A DNA stretch of 64,000 nucleotides from Neobacillus endophyticus (GTDB lineage: Bacteria; Bacillota; Bacilli; Bacillales; Cytobacillaceae): assembly GCF_013248975.1 (NCBI RefSeq), contig NZ_JABRWH010000001.1:4918001-4982000 (forward strand), in the 5' to 3' direction. The notes below the pieces were generated by a model that was not told the origin of the DNA, did not search any database, and saw nothing but the letters and a program-made list of their open reading frames with translations. A program made the translations under genes and the position numbers. This document shows, piece after piece, positions 35,226-44,255 of this stretch (position 1 is its first letter; the number at the start of each line of letters is the position of its first letter).

Positions 35226-36134
35226 TTGCCTATTAATATTCCAAAACTTCTGCCTGCCCGGGAAACTTTAGAGCAGGAAAATATATTCATCATGGATGAT
35301 GAGCGTGCAACAAGTCAGGATATCCGGCCATTAAAGATCCTAATCTTGAATTTAATGCCTGAAAAGGAAAAAGCAGAAACCCAGTTACTTCGATTACTCG
35401 GAAATACCCCGCTGCAAGTGAATGTAAAATTTTTAAAAACTATTTCTTACGAATCAACTCATACAAGCAAACAGCATTTGGAACAATTTTATACCACCTT
35501 CTCAGAGATTAAAAATCAAAAGTTTGATGGGATGATTATCACTGGGGCTCCAGTAGAACTTTTGGAATTTGACCAGGTAAAATATTGGTCTGAATTAACG
35601 GATATTATGGAATGGACAAAGTCGAATGTCACTTCTACTCTGCATATTTGCTGGGGAGCACAAGCAGCCCTTTACTATCATTACGGAATTGACAAATTTG
35701 AGTTAGAAAGAAAATGTTCAGGTATTTATGCCCACCAAATTTTCGAGCAAAATGATATTTTATTACGGGGATTCGATGATCAATTTTATGCGCCACATTC
35801 CCGCTATACAGATGTATCAGTGGAAGAAATTAAAAAGAACGACGATCTTAAATTATTAGCTGCTTCCAGTGATGCAGGAGCCCTTTTAATTGCCTCCAAA
35901 GATCGAAAGCATGTCATGATCACCGGACATTTGGAATATGAATCTGATTCATTGGCACAAGAATATGAACGGGATGTACAAAAAGGATTAGAAATACATG
36001 TTCCGGAAAATTACTTTCCAAACAATGATCCAACCCAGCCGCCAATTAATCGCTGGCGTTCACATGGCCATCTCTTCTTTTCTAATTGGCTTAATTATTA
36101 TGTCTATCAGGAAACACCATTTATATGGGGTTGA
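35226..36134 (+). CDS. metA: Homoserine O-acyltransferase (MetA family)
   Basis: A 302-residue MetA of the glutamine-amidotransferase-like fold, activating homoserine for methionine synthesis. Catalytic Cys in [17 protein letters not shown] (about 142), oxyanion region GAPVELLEF, and His/Glu in [13 protein letters not shown]. The TTG at 35226 gives [21 protein letters not shown], the family N-terminus, and has AGGGGG 8 bases upstream; the frame is open further up but lies across the promoter. Bacillus MetA enzymes use acetyl-CoA; the acyl donor cannot be read with certainty here. Confidence 0.95.
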   Translation: MPINIPKLLPARETLEQENIFIMDDERATSQDIRPLKILILNLMPEKEKAETQLLRLLGNTPLQVNVKFLKTISYESTHTSKQHLEQFYTTFSEIKNQKFDGMIITGAPVELLEFDQVKYWSELTDIMEWTKSNVTSTLHICWGAQAALYYHYGIDKFELERKCSGIYAHQIFEQNDILLRGFDDQFYAPHSRYTDVSVEEIKKNDDLKLLAASSDAGALLIASKDRKHVMITGHLEYESDSLAQEYERDVQKGLEIHVPENYFPNNDPTQPPINRWRSHGHLFFSNWLNYYVYQETPFIWG

Positions 36135-36188
36135 AAGGCAAGGCCCAGTGTTGGGAGTATTATCCTGTGAAAAAAGTCTTTTTACCTT

Positions 36189-36236
36189 AAAACATCGAAA
36201 GCACCCGGCCTAAATACCAGGTGCTTTTGATGTTTT
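36189..36236. terminator. Bidirectional terminator between metA and mntR
   Basis: A long stem pairs AAAACATC-AAAGCACC-GG (from 36189) with CC-GGTGCTTTT-GATGTTTT (to 36236), with single-base bulges, lying between the convergent metA and mntR genes. A- and T-rich flanks on both strands let it serve both. Confidence 0.75.
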
Positions 36237-36660
36237 AATCACTATGCTCATTTTGTCTTTGAATATCCTTCAATGCCTCCATACGACTTCCATCTTCCTC
36301 AAAATACTGAACAAGGTCAAAAATGCGATCAATGGAATCCCAGCTTAAATGATGTTCAATGCCTTCCACATCATGATAAATATTTTCATTCTTAACTCCG
36401 ATAATTTTCAGAAACTGTTCAAGTAAATCATGTCTAAAAACCAATCGCTTGCCAATCTTCTTCCCCTTCGGTGTTAACACGAGTCCCCGGTACTTTTCAT
36501 ATATTAAATAGTCGTCCTTATCAAGCTTTTGCACCATTTTTGTCACTGAGGAGGGATGAACGGATAACGCTTCGGCAATATCAGATACCCGAGCGTAACC
36601 CTTTTCTTCAATTAAATTATAAATTTGTTCAATATAATCTTCCATACTTGGTGTTGGCAT
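36235..36660 (-). CDS. mntR: Manganese-responsive repressor MntR
   Basis: A 141-residue DtxR-family regulator controlling Mn2+ uptake. The Mn-binding set of B. subtilis MntR is complete: Asp8, Glu11, His77, Glu99, Glu102, His103. The helix-turn-helix covers about residues 22-60 ([24 protein letters not shown]). The ATG at 36660 ([14 protein letters not shown]) is chosen over 36687 because it fits the family and the ligand numbering. Confidence 0.96.
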   Translation of the reverse strand: MPTPSMEDYIEQIYNLIEEKGYARVSDIAEALSVHPSSVTKMVQKLDKDDYLIYEKYRGLVLTPKGKKIGKRLVFRHDLLEQFLKIIGVKNENIYHDVEGIEHHLSWDSIDRIFDLVQYFEEDGSRMEALKDIQRQNEHSD

Positions 36661-36759
36661 CCCATACCCTCCAAAAAAAGAAATCAATAAAAGTTTACTA
36701 TAGAAAGATTAGAGTGACAAGGCTCTTTCTCACATCTTAAAAGATTTCCAAATATATAT

Positions 36760-38913
36760 TTACTCAAATAAAAACTTTATTTTATTTTCTTTTAAATCCA
36801 AACACAATCTAGCATTAAAGTTTCTTTCTTTACCAATAAATCCTTCAATAAAATCAGTTTTACCATCCGTAAGCAACTGTTTTACCATTTTTTGTGTGAT
36901 ATTTTTCCCTAGGATTTTTTTCGAAATCGTAAAATCACAATGATTTTTTTGATAATTGCTGCAGCCAAAAAAGCTTCCTTTATCAACAATGAATCCATCG
37001 CATTTTTTACATGGCCCAAGTTTGGCAGCTGTCTTCTTCTTTCCCCGTTGTTTACCAGGGGTAAAGTTTTCTGAAACCTCTTTGGAGAAATTCCATTGTT
37101 CAGATTGTCCGGCACAGGCATCGATAAGGTGATGAACCATTTTTTTCGTTTGATCCATAAATGTTTTTGGTGATGCTGCACCTTCTGAGATTTCTTTCAG
37201 CTTTTGCTCCCACTTTGCTGTCATTTCAGGTGAAGCGAGGATTTCTCCACCAACAGCCTCAATTAATATTTTGGCCTTTGCGGTTGCATAAACTAAATTC
37301 TTTTTGACCTCTATATAAAGACGATCCTTTAACATAGTGATGATTCCAGCTCTAGTCGCTTCTGTGCCTAACCCTTCCGTTTTTGCTAAAATTTTCTCAA
37401 GTTCTTTATCATCGATATGCTTCCCTGCAGTCTTCATCAATGTAATCAACTGTCCTTCAGTATACCTTTTAGGCGGCTGTGTCTGACCCTCTCTTACATC
37501 GACTTTTTTTGTTGTTCCTTGCTCACCTTTTAAAAGCTGTGGAAGAGCTGGAGCATCATCTTGTTCCTTTTGATTTAGGACCTTTCTCCACCCTTCCTCA
37601 AGCTGAACTTTGCCTTTTGAAATAAAAGCCGCACGTCCGTCGACCAGAGACGTTACGGTTGTATATTCAGCAATAGACTTTGGATAATGGGCAGCTATTA
37701 AACTCTTAACGATGAGCTCATAGATTTTACGTTCATCTGAACTAAGCTTTTGTAAATTGGGAATTTGCTCTGTAGGGATGATCGCGTAGTGGTCCGTCAC
37801 TTTCTTTTCGTTTACATACCGTTTATTTTCAGAAATTGAAGCAACAGGTAATGGAAAGTAGCTTTCAAAATCGCTAAGGTGGCTTAGTTTGTTAAGAATG
37901 TCAGGAAAAGAATTCGCTTCCTCTTTTGTCACATATCGAGAATCTGATCTCGGATAGGATACATTGCCCTTTTGATAGAGCTGTTGCAAAACATCCAGCG
38001 TTTTCTTTGGTGAAAATTTAAAACGTTTATTAACTTCTGCTTGTAAAGAAGACAAATTAAATAACTGAGGAGGAAAGAATTCTTTCCTTTCCGAAATGAC
38101 ATCATTTACCTCTGCTGGTTTATCTCGGCAAAATGCCGCTATTTTCTCGGCCAATTCTTTCGTCTTTATCCTTGTTTCCCCATCATCCTGCCATTTCCCC
38201 TTATATTTCTTTCCATTTACTGCAAAATGGGCTTCCACTTCCCAAAAAGGTTCTACTTTAAAATTTTCAATTTCCCACTCTCGTTTTACAATTAATGCAA
38301 GAGTCGGCGTTTGAACCCTGCCTACAGAAAACACATCTGAAAAGCCGTGTTTTTGCAGCAGCAAACTATAGAGCCTGGAAGCATTCATTCCAACGATCCA
38401 GTCGGCACAGGCACGCGTATAAGCTTCAAAATAAAGATTGCGTGTTTCATTTTCTTCAAGGAGCTTTTTGAATCCGGCACGAATGGAATTAGGTGTCAAA
38501 GAGGAAATCCATAACCGTTTCATTGGTTTTTTACAATTAGTCAGTCTTAAAATATTGCGTATAATTAGCTCTCCTTCCCTACCAGCGTCGCCTGCATGAA
38601 TAATTTCTGTTACTTGAGGGTTGGAAATCAGCTTCTTAATGGCGGCAAATTGATTAGCTTTATCTTTTGATACCTCATAGGAAAATTGCTCCGGTATCAT
38701 CGGTAAATTATCTAATGTCCATTTTTTCCATTCAGGTTGATATTTTTCTGGAGGTACCAGTTGGCAAATATGACCTATAGCCCATGTCACATAGGCTCCT
38801 TCAGGAAAAATATCATTCGGAAAGATTTCTATAAAACCATTTTGTTTTTTATGTTTAAAGACCGAGGCTAAGGCGGAGCCTTGATCCGGTTTTTCTGCAA
38901 TAACCACTTTCAT
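36760..38913 (-). CDS. topB: DNA topoisomerase III
   Basis: A 717-residue type IA topoisomerase. The N-terminal TOPRIM domain has VVIAEKPDQG and HAGDAGREGELIIRNI (acidic metal triad); the active-site Tyr is in VSYPRSDSRYVT (about 312), and LMKTAGKHIDDKELEKILAKTEGLGTEATRAGII is the conserved core. A single C-terminal zinc-finger-like segment, CKKCDGFIVDKGSFFGCSNYQKNHC, follows. It is the chromosomal TopB size and relaxes or decatenates DNA through single-strand passage. Confidence 0.95.
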   Translation of the reverse strand: MKVVIAEKPDQGSALASVFKHKKQNGFIEIFPNDIFPEGAYVTWAIGHICQLVPPEKYQPEWKKWTLDNLPMIPEQFSYEVSKDKANQFAAIKKLISNPQVTEIIHAGDAGREGELIIRNILRLTNCKKPMKRLWISSLTPNSIRAGFKKLLEENETRNLYFEAYTRACADWIVGMNASRLYSLLLQKHGFSDVFSVGRVQTPTLALIVKREWEIENFKVEPFWEVEAHFAVNGKKYKGKWQDDGETRIKTKELAEKIAAFCRDKPAEVNDVISERKEFFPPQLFNLSSLQAEVNKRFKFSPKKTLDVLQQLYQKGNVSYPRSDSRYVTKEEANSFPDILNKLSHLSDFESYFPLPVASISENKRYVNEKKVTDHYAIIPTEQIPNLQKLSSDERKIYELIVKSLIAAHYPKSIAEYTTVTSLVDGRAAFISKGKVQLEEGWRKVLNQKEQDDAPALPQLLKGEQGTTKKVDVREGQTQPPKRYTEGQLITLMKTAGKHIDDKELEKILAKTEGLGTEATRAGIITMLKDRLYIEVKKNLVYATAKAKILIEAVGGEILASPEMTAKWEQKLKEISEGAASPKTFMDQTKKMVHHLIDACAGQSEQWNFSKEVSENFTPGKQRGKKKTAAKLGPCKKCDGFIVDKGSFFGCSNYQKNHCDFTISKKILGKNITQKMVKQLLTDGKTDFIEGFIGKERNFNARLCLDLKENKIKFLFE

Positions 38914-39229
38914 AAACTGCAGCCCCTTTATCTATTGAAAACGTCCGACCTTCATTTTCCCACTTAAAACTTATTTCGTAAAGGTAAAAATCAATGGTGA
39001 AATCAAGGGAATCAGTGTTTCTAATCTGGAGAAGTATGAAATATATAAAGAAATAGAGATGAGAGTGACAAATAGGGGAAAAAGAGGAAAATCATCCACA
39101 TGTGATAGACATTTTTAACACATTAAAAATATTGAAAATTCACATTGTTATATTATCAGAGAAATACAAAATAACCACAAATATATATGACAATTTTGTT
39201 AAAACAAGTGAAAATAGCAATGGTGAAAA
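38914..39229. other. Gene-free stretch upstream of topB
   Basis: About 315 AT-rich bases with no ORF, RNA or repeat that I can support. It should hold the topB promoter on the minus strand; no convincing -35/-10 pair was found. Confidence 0.4.
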
Positions 39230-39252
39230 GGAGTTACCCTCTCAGTAACTCC
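39230..39252 (-). terminator. Terminator of the 94-residue gene
   Basis: GGAGTTAC / GTAACTCC, an 8-bp stem with a 7-base loop, followed on the minus strand by TTTTCACC, just after the stop codon. Confidence 0.7.
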
Positions 39253-39259
39253 CACAATG

Positions 39260-39544
39260 TTAAAAGTGGAATCCTTCTGTTTTAGAATCCACCATATACC
39301 AATTTTCTTCTGGAATAATATTAGAAATTGTCAAAATGAATGAGGGAATTCTTTCGACATCATAGATAATAGCTCCAATGTTTTTGGTAAAGATCAAAAA
39401 GGCATTTCCATGTGAAAAGTTGGCCACTTCTTCACCAATATGAAGAAGTGACTGTAGGATGGTCTGCTTTTCCTCTTCTTCAATGAGAACTTGAGGCGAA
39501 AATCGTAAGATCCATTCCTCACCATCTACTGTAAATCGGTACAT
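39260..39544 (-). CDS. Hypothetical protein, 94 aa
   Basis: Not recognised. A small soluble protein starting MYRFTVDGEEWILRF and continuing through a helical segment (EEEEKQTILQSLLHIGEEV) into two hydrophobic strands. The ATG at 39544 is preceded by GGGGTGGGAAGG. It has its own terminator and lies between topB and cspD on the opposite strand to cspD. Confidence 0.6.
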   Translation of the reverse strand: MYRFTVDGEEWILRFSPQVLIEEEEKQTILQSLLHIGEEVANFSHGNAFLIFTKNIGAIIYDVERIPSFILTISNIIPEENWYMVDSKTEGFHF

Positions 39545-39686
39545 CCCTTCCCACCCCAATTAAATATATTGTTTTAATAAACATATGAGATGGACGGCAT
39601 AATTTATGATTATTCATCACATAAAGCTTACTTTTATGCGACTATTTACTACATGATAGATCAGCCCAAAAAACAAAAGCGCTTCC

Positions 39687-39715
39687 TTGACTGTCAATTA
39701 CCAATATTGTATATT
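39687..39715 (+). promoter_or_regulatory. Sigma-A promoter and long leader of cspD
   Basis: TTGACT (39687-39692), 17-base spacer, TATATT (39710-39715). Transcription would start near 39722, leaving a leader of about 110 bases before the ATG at 39832, the long 5' UTR typical of cold-shock protein genes. Confidence 0.75.
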
Positions 39716-39831
39716 TAAAGCATCATGTAAGGGGTAACTAAAGGTTTCTCTTTAGTCAATTTTTACATGGTAATATTTATCTTAGACATCAAAACAGTTG
39801 GTGTCTTGAAAGGCTTAGGAGGAAGAATTAC

Positions 39832-40032
39832 ATGCAAAACGGTAAAGTAAAATGGTTTAACAATGAAAAAGGCTTTGGTTTTATCGAAGTTGAAGGCGGC
39901 GACGATGTATTCGTACATTTCAGCGCAATTCAAGGCGATGGCTACAAATCTTTAGAAGAAGGTCAAGAAGTTTCTTTCGAAATCGTTGAAGGCAACCGCG
40001 GACCTCAAGCTGCAAATGTAGTGAAATTATAA
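39832..40032 (+). CDS. cspD: Cold-shock protein CspD
   Basis: A 66-residue single cold-shock domain that binds single-stranded RNA/DNA. Both RNP motifs are present: KGFGFIEV (RNP1) and VFVHFSAI (RNP2). It is almost identical to B. subtilis CspD, including the [12 protein letters not shown] start and [13 protein letters not shown] end. AGGAGG lies about 9 bases before the ATG. Confidence 0.97.
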   Translation: MQNGKVKWFNNEKGFGFIEVEGGDDVFVHFSAIQGDGYKSLEEGQEVSFEIVEGNRGPQAANVVKL

Positions 40033-40049
40033 TTTAAAAAATAACCTTA

Positions 40050-40074
40050 AAGGCTGACAAACATTGTCAGCCTT
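40050..40074. terminator. Terminator shared by cspD and ypeQ
   Basis: AAGGCTGACA / TGTCAGCCTT with a 5-base loop, followed by TTTTAA on the plus strand. It sits between the convergent cspD and ypeQ genes and can serve both. Confidence 0.85.
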
Positions 40075-40076
40075 TT

Positions 40077-40262
40077 TTAATTTAATTTTTTTCCGTATTC
40101 TTTCAGTTGCTCACCCACTGTGCATTGTGTTATGCAAAAGCGATGGGCTTTTCTTCGGCCGCCTTCTTTTTTTAAATGTTGATGTAAAAAACAGCCCTCA
40201 CAGTACTGTTTCATTACAAGTTCCATTTGGCTCAACAATTCTCTTCTTACAATATCCTTCAC
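40077..40262 (-). CDS. ypeQ: YpeQ-like small zinc-finger protein
   Basis: A 61-residue protein with a probable zinc site made by YCEGCFLHQHL (CxxC and His) and RFCITQC (CxxxC). Length, motif and position next to cspD match B. subtilis YpeQ, a member of the small zinc-finger family found in Bacillaceae. The partner and function are unknown. It is followed (upstream on the minus strand) by ypeP and may share its transcript. Confidence 0.8.
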   Translation of the reverse strand: MKDIVRRELLSQMELVMKQYCEGCFLHQHLKKEGGRRKAHRFCITQCTVGEQLKEYGKKLN

Positions 40263-40283
40263 TAAATTGGCACACCTCCATTG

Positions 40284-40943
40284 TTATATAATCAACATTT
40301 TTGCAAAAATCTCTTTTCCTTCTAATGCTTGCGTTGCCAATTTATCTGCATCCTTATTTTCTTTTCTTGAAATTGGAGTGTATTTTGGTTTTATTCCAAG
40401 TGCAGATATTTTTTCCTCAATCCGGTCCAGCCAGCGATTTAGCTCTTGTTCATAGCAAGGCCATTCTCCTTCCAGCTGTTTTAAGACCACTTGTGAATCC
40501 CCCTTAAACTCGCAAGATAAATGATGAACACCCAATTCTTCCAAAATATTCAATGCAAAATAAAAGGCTGCATATTCAGCTTCATTATTCGTTTCCATTT
40601 CATCTATCCGCTCATTGGCACGGATTCGATATTTCTTTTTCCCCTGTTTAAAATAAATCACGGCTCCAAGGCCTGCCTGATTCGTTTCTTTCTGGAATCC
40701 GCCATCAAAAAAAACAGTAATATCATGTGGATCTTCCTCAATTTCAGTTAATAATTTCTTCATTTCCTTCAATATCCAGGACGTACCGGTTTCATCATAG
40801 AAATACAAATCCGATATTTTCCCTGTTCTCTCTAGCTCCTCGCCTATTTGAATGGCTGTTTCTCCTGAAACCCATTCAGACGAAAATTGTACTTTTTCAT
40901 TAAGATTGTTCGATCTATAATTCCATTCAAGCCGATACTTCAT
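40284..40943 (-). CDS. ypeP: RNase H-fold protein YpeP
   Basis: A 219-residue protein: a family-specific N-terminal region (about 1-70) followed by an RNase HI domain. The four catalytic acids are all visible: Asp in VFFDGGFQ (about 79), Glu in NNEAEYAAF (about 121), Asp in FKGDSQVV (about 149), Asp in NKDADKLA (about 199). It may therefore cleave RNA in RNA/DNA hybrids, although B. subtilis YpeP has not been clearly assigned this role in vivo. Confidence 0.88.
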   Translation of the reverse strand: MKYRLEWNYRSNNLNEKVQFSSEWVSGETAIQIGEELERTGKISDLYFYDETGTSWILKEMKKLLTEIEEDPHDITVFFDGGFQKETNQAGLGAVIYFKQGKKKYRIRANERIDEMETNNEAEYAAFYFALNILEELGVHHLSCEFKGDSQVVLKQLEGEWPCYEQELNRWLDRIEEKISALGIKPKYTPISRKENKDADKLATQALEGKEIFAKMLII

Positions 40944-41147
40944 AATAGGTCAGCCTTTCTATCCAAAATTCAAAATTTACAATGATAAATTCTCAAGGTA
41001 GGATAAAATCCCGTTCCATTTATTGTATACTTTTTATCATACCCATATGTTCAATAGAAAAATATCATGCCCCACTTTCTTAATATATGATAAACTTTCA
41101 CGTATACGAGAAAAAGGGGAAAATGAGAAATTGGGGGAAATTTCATC

Positions 41148-42068
41148 ATGAAAAATCCAATATTTGCAGATATAAGTCTGCTTATCGTTACAGTTATATG
41201 GGGAATGACCTTTGTCATCGTGCAGGATGCCATAGGATTTCTCCCGCCAATTGCATTTAACGGAATCCGCTTTTTTATAGCAGCTATTTTACTATTTCTA
41301 GGATTAATTATTTTTGATCGCAAACAACTAAAACAAATGAATCGTAAAGCCGTCATTGCTGGGGTTATAATTGGATTTTGGCTATTTCTTGGATACATTA
41401 CCCAAACAATTGGATTACAATATACCACTTCTTCAAAGGCAGGTTTCATTACAGGATTAAGTGTTGTTTTAGTTCCATTATTTTCAATGTTTTTTTTAAA
41501 ACAAATCCCTGGCAAAAGTGCTGTATTAGGGGTATTAACGGCAACCATCGGTTTATTCCTACTGACAATGACAGATGTAACCGGATTAAACACAGGTGAT
41601 GGTTATGTATTTGTGTGTGCAATCAGCTTTGCATTCCAAATTCTTTTAACAGGCAAATATTCCGATCAGTTCCCTTCATTGCTACTGACTGTGATACAAA
41701 TAACAACTGTGGCTATATTCTCAATCATCTCTTCCTTTTTATTCGAAGATTGGAGAAAAGCGTTAAAACCGGAGTTATTATTTTCTAAAGAGGTCATCAT
41801 CGCTCTTGTTATCACAAGCGTCTTTGCAACAGCTATTGCTTTCTTTGTCCAAACCAATTTTCAAAAGTATACGTCAACGACAAGAGTAGCATTAATATTT
41901 GCTATGGAGCCGGTTTTTGCTGCTATTACGGGATTCTTTTGGGCACACGAGCATTTATCCTTCAGCGCTTTAATCGGCTGTATATTAATCTTCATGGGAA
42001 CCATTTTTGCCGAACTACCTGCCGAAAAGATTCCATTATGGAGAAAAAGGAAAAGTATTGAAGGATAG
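41148..42068 (+). CDS. DMT-family permease (EamA type)
   Basis: A 306-residue membrane protein with ten predicted helices made of two EamA repeats (first repeat ISLLIVTVIWGMTFVIVQDA ..., second beginning near DGYVFVCAISFAFQILLTGKYS). The family exports amino acids and other metabolites; the substrate cannot be read from the sequence. ATG at 41148, followed by its own terminator. Confidence 0.9.
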   Translation: MKNPIFADISLLIVTVIWGMTFVIVQDAIGFLPPIAFNGIRFFIAAILLFLGLIIFDRKQLKQMNRKAVIAGVIIGFWLFLGYITQTIGLQYTTSSKAGFITGLSVVLVPLFSMFFLKQIPGKSAVLGVLTATIGLFLLTMTDVTGLNTGDGYVFVCAISFAFQILLTGKYSDQFPSLLLTVIQITTVAIFSIISSFLFEDWRKALKPELLFSKEVIIALVITSVFATAIAFFVQTNFQKYTSTTRVALIFAMEPVFAAITGFFWAHEHLSFSALIGCILIFMGTIFAELPAEKIPLWRKRKSIEG

Positions 42069-42072
42069 TTGC

Positions 42073-42099
42073 AACTCCCTTTTTACCCAAGAGGGAGTT
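42073..42099 (+). terminator. Terminator after the DMT permease gene
   Basis: AACTCCCT / AGGGAGTT stem with an 11-base loop followed by TTTCG. Confidence 0.75.
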
Positions 42100-42186
42100 T
42101 TTCGCTCCTTCCGTTTATCAACAACAAAATTGGTGTTTTATTATGTCTGATGGTCATACTAAAGAATGCGGGAGGTGAACGAAAAA

Positions 42187-42324
42187 ATGGGTAAAAAGGG
42201 ACTTGGAAGCAGAGGGGTTAAAGCACCTGGAGTTAATCCTCAAGGATATGGTCAAGATGCTGAGTTTGCAGAGGAACCAAAAAGCAAACTGGAAAACGCC
42301 GCAAAAAAGAAAAATACGAAATAA
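42187..42324 (+). CDS. sspL: Small acid-soluble spore protein, SspL-like
   Basis: A 45-residue lysine- and glycine-rich protein (MGKKGLGSRGVKAPGVNPQG ... EPKSKLENAAKKKNTK). The second half, with P-K-x-x-LE-x-x-AKK-x-NTK, closely resembles the end of B. subtilis SspL, and the place next to ypcP is the same. SspL-type minor SASPs are made in the forespore. GGGAGGTGA lies about 8 bases before the ATG. The N-terminal part differs from B. subtilis SspL, so the family call is by tail and synteny. Confidence 0.78.
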   Translation: MGKKGLGSRGVKAPGVNPQGYGQDAEFAEEPKSKLENAAKKKNTK

Positions 42325-42346
42325 ACAAAATAAATGGCAAATAAAT

Positions 42347-42371
42347 AGGTTGTCTCGACTTGAGACAACCT
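42347..42371. terminator. Terminator between sspL and ypcP
   Basis: AGGTTGTCTC / GAGACAACCT, a 10-bp stem with a 5-base loop, followed by TCTC on plus and ATTTATTTG on minus. It lies between convergent genes and can serve both. Confidence 0.8.
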
Positions 42372-42380
42372 TCTCACTTT

Positions 42381-43274
42381 CTAAGAACCAATGGCTATAT
42401 CAACTGGCAGTAGACGATCGATTCCTCTGAGCTCCAATTGCCGAAGTTTATCCATCGCTTTCGCGGTATCAATTCTAATTCCTGCGACATCAATATCACA
42501 TGTAACAGGAACGTCACACTTAATTTCAGCCAGTTTTCTGGATAAATGTAGCATTTCTAAATCCTGTTCAATTTTAGTTTTATGAGATTTTGACAGCTGA
42601 TCTAAATTCGCGATAATTCCCTCAACATGCTCATATTCTTTGAGCAGTTTAAGTGCTGTCTTTTCTCCAATGCCTTTGACACCTGGATAATTGTCACTCG
42701 GATCTCCCATCAACGCTTTTAGGTCGATCATTTGGCGAGGTGTGATGCCTTTTTCTTCCTTAAAGGTTTGCGGCGTATGGACATGATAATTACCATACCC
42801 TTTCTTCAGGAGAATGACGGAAATCTTGTCATCAAGCAACTGAAGGATATCCTGATCACCAGTTAAGATGAATACATGTGCGTGATTCTTTGCTTGATTT
42901 GCGATTGTGCCGATACAATCATCAGCTTCATATCCTGCCAATCCGATATTAGGAATATTAAAAGACTCCACTACTTCTTTAACCAAATCAAATTGGGGAA
43001 TAAGTTCAATCGGTGCTTCTCCCCTATTTCCTTTATAATCGGCAAACAATTCTGTTCTAAATGTTTTACTTCCCATGTCCCAGCAAACTGCAAGATGTGT
43101 CGGTTTAAAGGTTGAAACCGCAGCAAACAAATGTTTTATGAACCCATGGATTCCGTTTGTTGGAATTCCTTTTGAATTTATCATAAATTGGCCTGTGACA
43201 GCAGTCGCATAAAAAGCTCGGAATAATAAGGCCATTCCATCAACAAGCATGAATGAAGGCTTTTGATTTTCCAT
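42381..43274 (-). CDS. ypcP: 5'-3' exonuclease YpcP
   Basis: A 297-residue stand-alone 5'-nuclease domain homologous to the N-terminus of DNA polymerase I. Acidic metal-site motifs: MLVDGMALLFRAFYA, VCWDMGSKTFRTEL, GYEADDCIGTIA, ILTGDQDILQL and LMGDPSDNYPGVKGIGEKTALKLL (helix-hairpin-helix). It removes RNA primers or flaps. AAAGGAGG lies 7 bases before the ATG at 43274. Confidence 0.94.
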   Translation of the reverse strand: MENQKPSFMLVDGMALLFRAFYATAVTGQFMINSKGIPTNGIHGFIKHLFAAVSTFKPTHLAVCWDMGSKTFRTELFADYKGNRGEAPIELIPQFDLVKEVVESFNIPNIGLAGYEADDCIGTIANQAKNHAHVFILTGDQDILQLLDDKISVILLKKGYGNYHVHTPQTFKEEKGITPRQMIDLKALMGDPSDNYPGVKGIGEKTALKLLKEYEHVEGIIANLDQLSKSHKTKIEQDLEMLHLSRKLAEIKCDVPVTCDIDVAGIRIDTAKAMDKLRQLELRGIDRLLPVDIAIGS

Positions 43275-43398
43275 GTTTGGACCTCCTTTTAGAAACAAGA
43301 CGGTTTACATTATACCATAGTTTCCTGAAAAAACTTAATCAAGTTTAATTACTGTTTAAACTTGCCAGTTGATGATTTATGCTTTAACTCATATGATT

Positions 43399-44229
43399 TT
43401 ATGGTTTAATTTTATTTTCTTCATAGGAGATCCAGTCACTAAAGCTTCCAATATAAAGTTTTACCTTGTCATAACCAGCATCCTTTAGAGAAAGGAAATT
43501 GGGGATTGCTGTGACTCCGGAGCCGCAATAGACAATGATTTGCTTCTCTGGCACCAAATCCATAAACCTGTTCTTCTGTTCTTCGACTGTTTTGTACCTT
43601 CCATTTCGAAGACCATCCATCCAAGGTTTGTTAATGGCTCCCGGAATATGTCCTGCTTTCTTATCGATCGGCTCTTCTATACCTAAATAGCGTTTTTCTT
43701 CACGAGAGTCAATTAAGATGACTTGATCCGTTTTTCCTTCAGCCGCTTCTTTCACTTCTGAAATGTCTGCAATTATTTCCGACCTGACTTTGGTTTGAAA
43801 TGTTTGTTTAGGTAAGAAGGGAATATCCTTTGTTATAGGAAAATTTGCATTGACCCATTCATTAAAGCCACCATTAAGGACGAAAACTTTTTCGTGTCCC
43901 AAATAATGTAATAGCCACCAAAAACGTGCTGCATATGAACCCTCTCCGCCATCATAGGCTACAACCACCGTTGTTTCTCCGATACCAGCATTTTCTAATT
44001 TATGTTGCAAATCGCCCAGATCCGGTAATGGATGCCGGCCTCCATGCTTGCCTACAGGGCTTGATAAGTCTTTTTCCAAATCAAAATATACTGCTCCCGG
44101 CAAGTGACCAAGTAAATATTCCTGATATCCTTTTTCAGGTGCCGCTAAAGAAAAACGGCAATCTATAATCCTGACCTCTTCAGTTAGCAAATGTTCGTAC
44201 AACCATTCTTTATCTACGGCAAATTTCAT
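43399..44229 (-). CDS. Sulfurtransferase with two rhodanese domains
   Basis: A 276-residue thiosulfate or 3-mercaptopyruvate sulfurtransferase. The inactive N-terminal rhodanese domain (RIIDCRFSLA ... GHLPGAVYFDLE) is followed by an active one with the persulfide Cys in IVYCGSGVTA (about 240). The loop CGSGVTA is the form often associated with mercaptopyruvate specificity. GGAGGAGG precedes the ATG at 44229. It lies 26 bases after dynA and probably shares its transcript. Confidence 0.92.
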   Translation of the reverse strand: MKFAVDKEWLYEHLLTEEVRIIDCRFSLAAPEKGYQEYLLGHLPGAVYFDLEKDLSSPVGKHGGRHPLPDLGDLQHKLENAGIGETTVVVAYDGGEGSYAARFWWLLHYLGHEKVFVLNGGFNEWVNANFPITKDIPFLPKQTFQTKVRSEIIADISEVKEAAEGKTDQVILIDSREEKRYLGIEEPIDKKAGHIPGAINKPWMDGLRNGRYKTVEEQKNRFMDLVPEKQIIVYCGSGVTAIPNFLSLKDAGYDKVKLYIGSFSDWISYEENKIKP

Positions 44230-44255
44230 TCGATCTCCTCCTCCTTTTACATTCA

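Noticed and set aside
42203..42430. 75-codon plus-strand ORF overlapping sspL
   Set aside because: It is a frame shadow of the SspL-like gene, without a ribosome site, and it runs through the terminator into ypcP.
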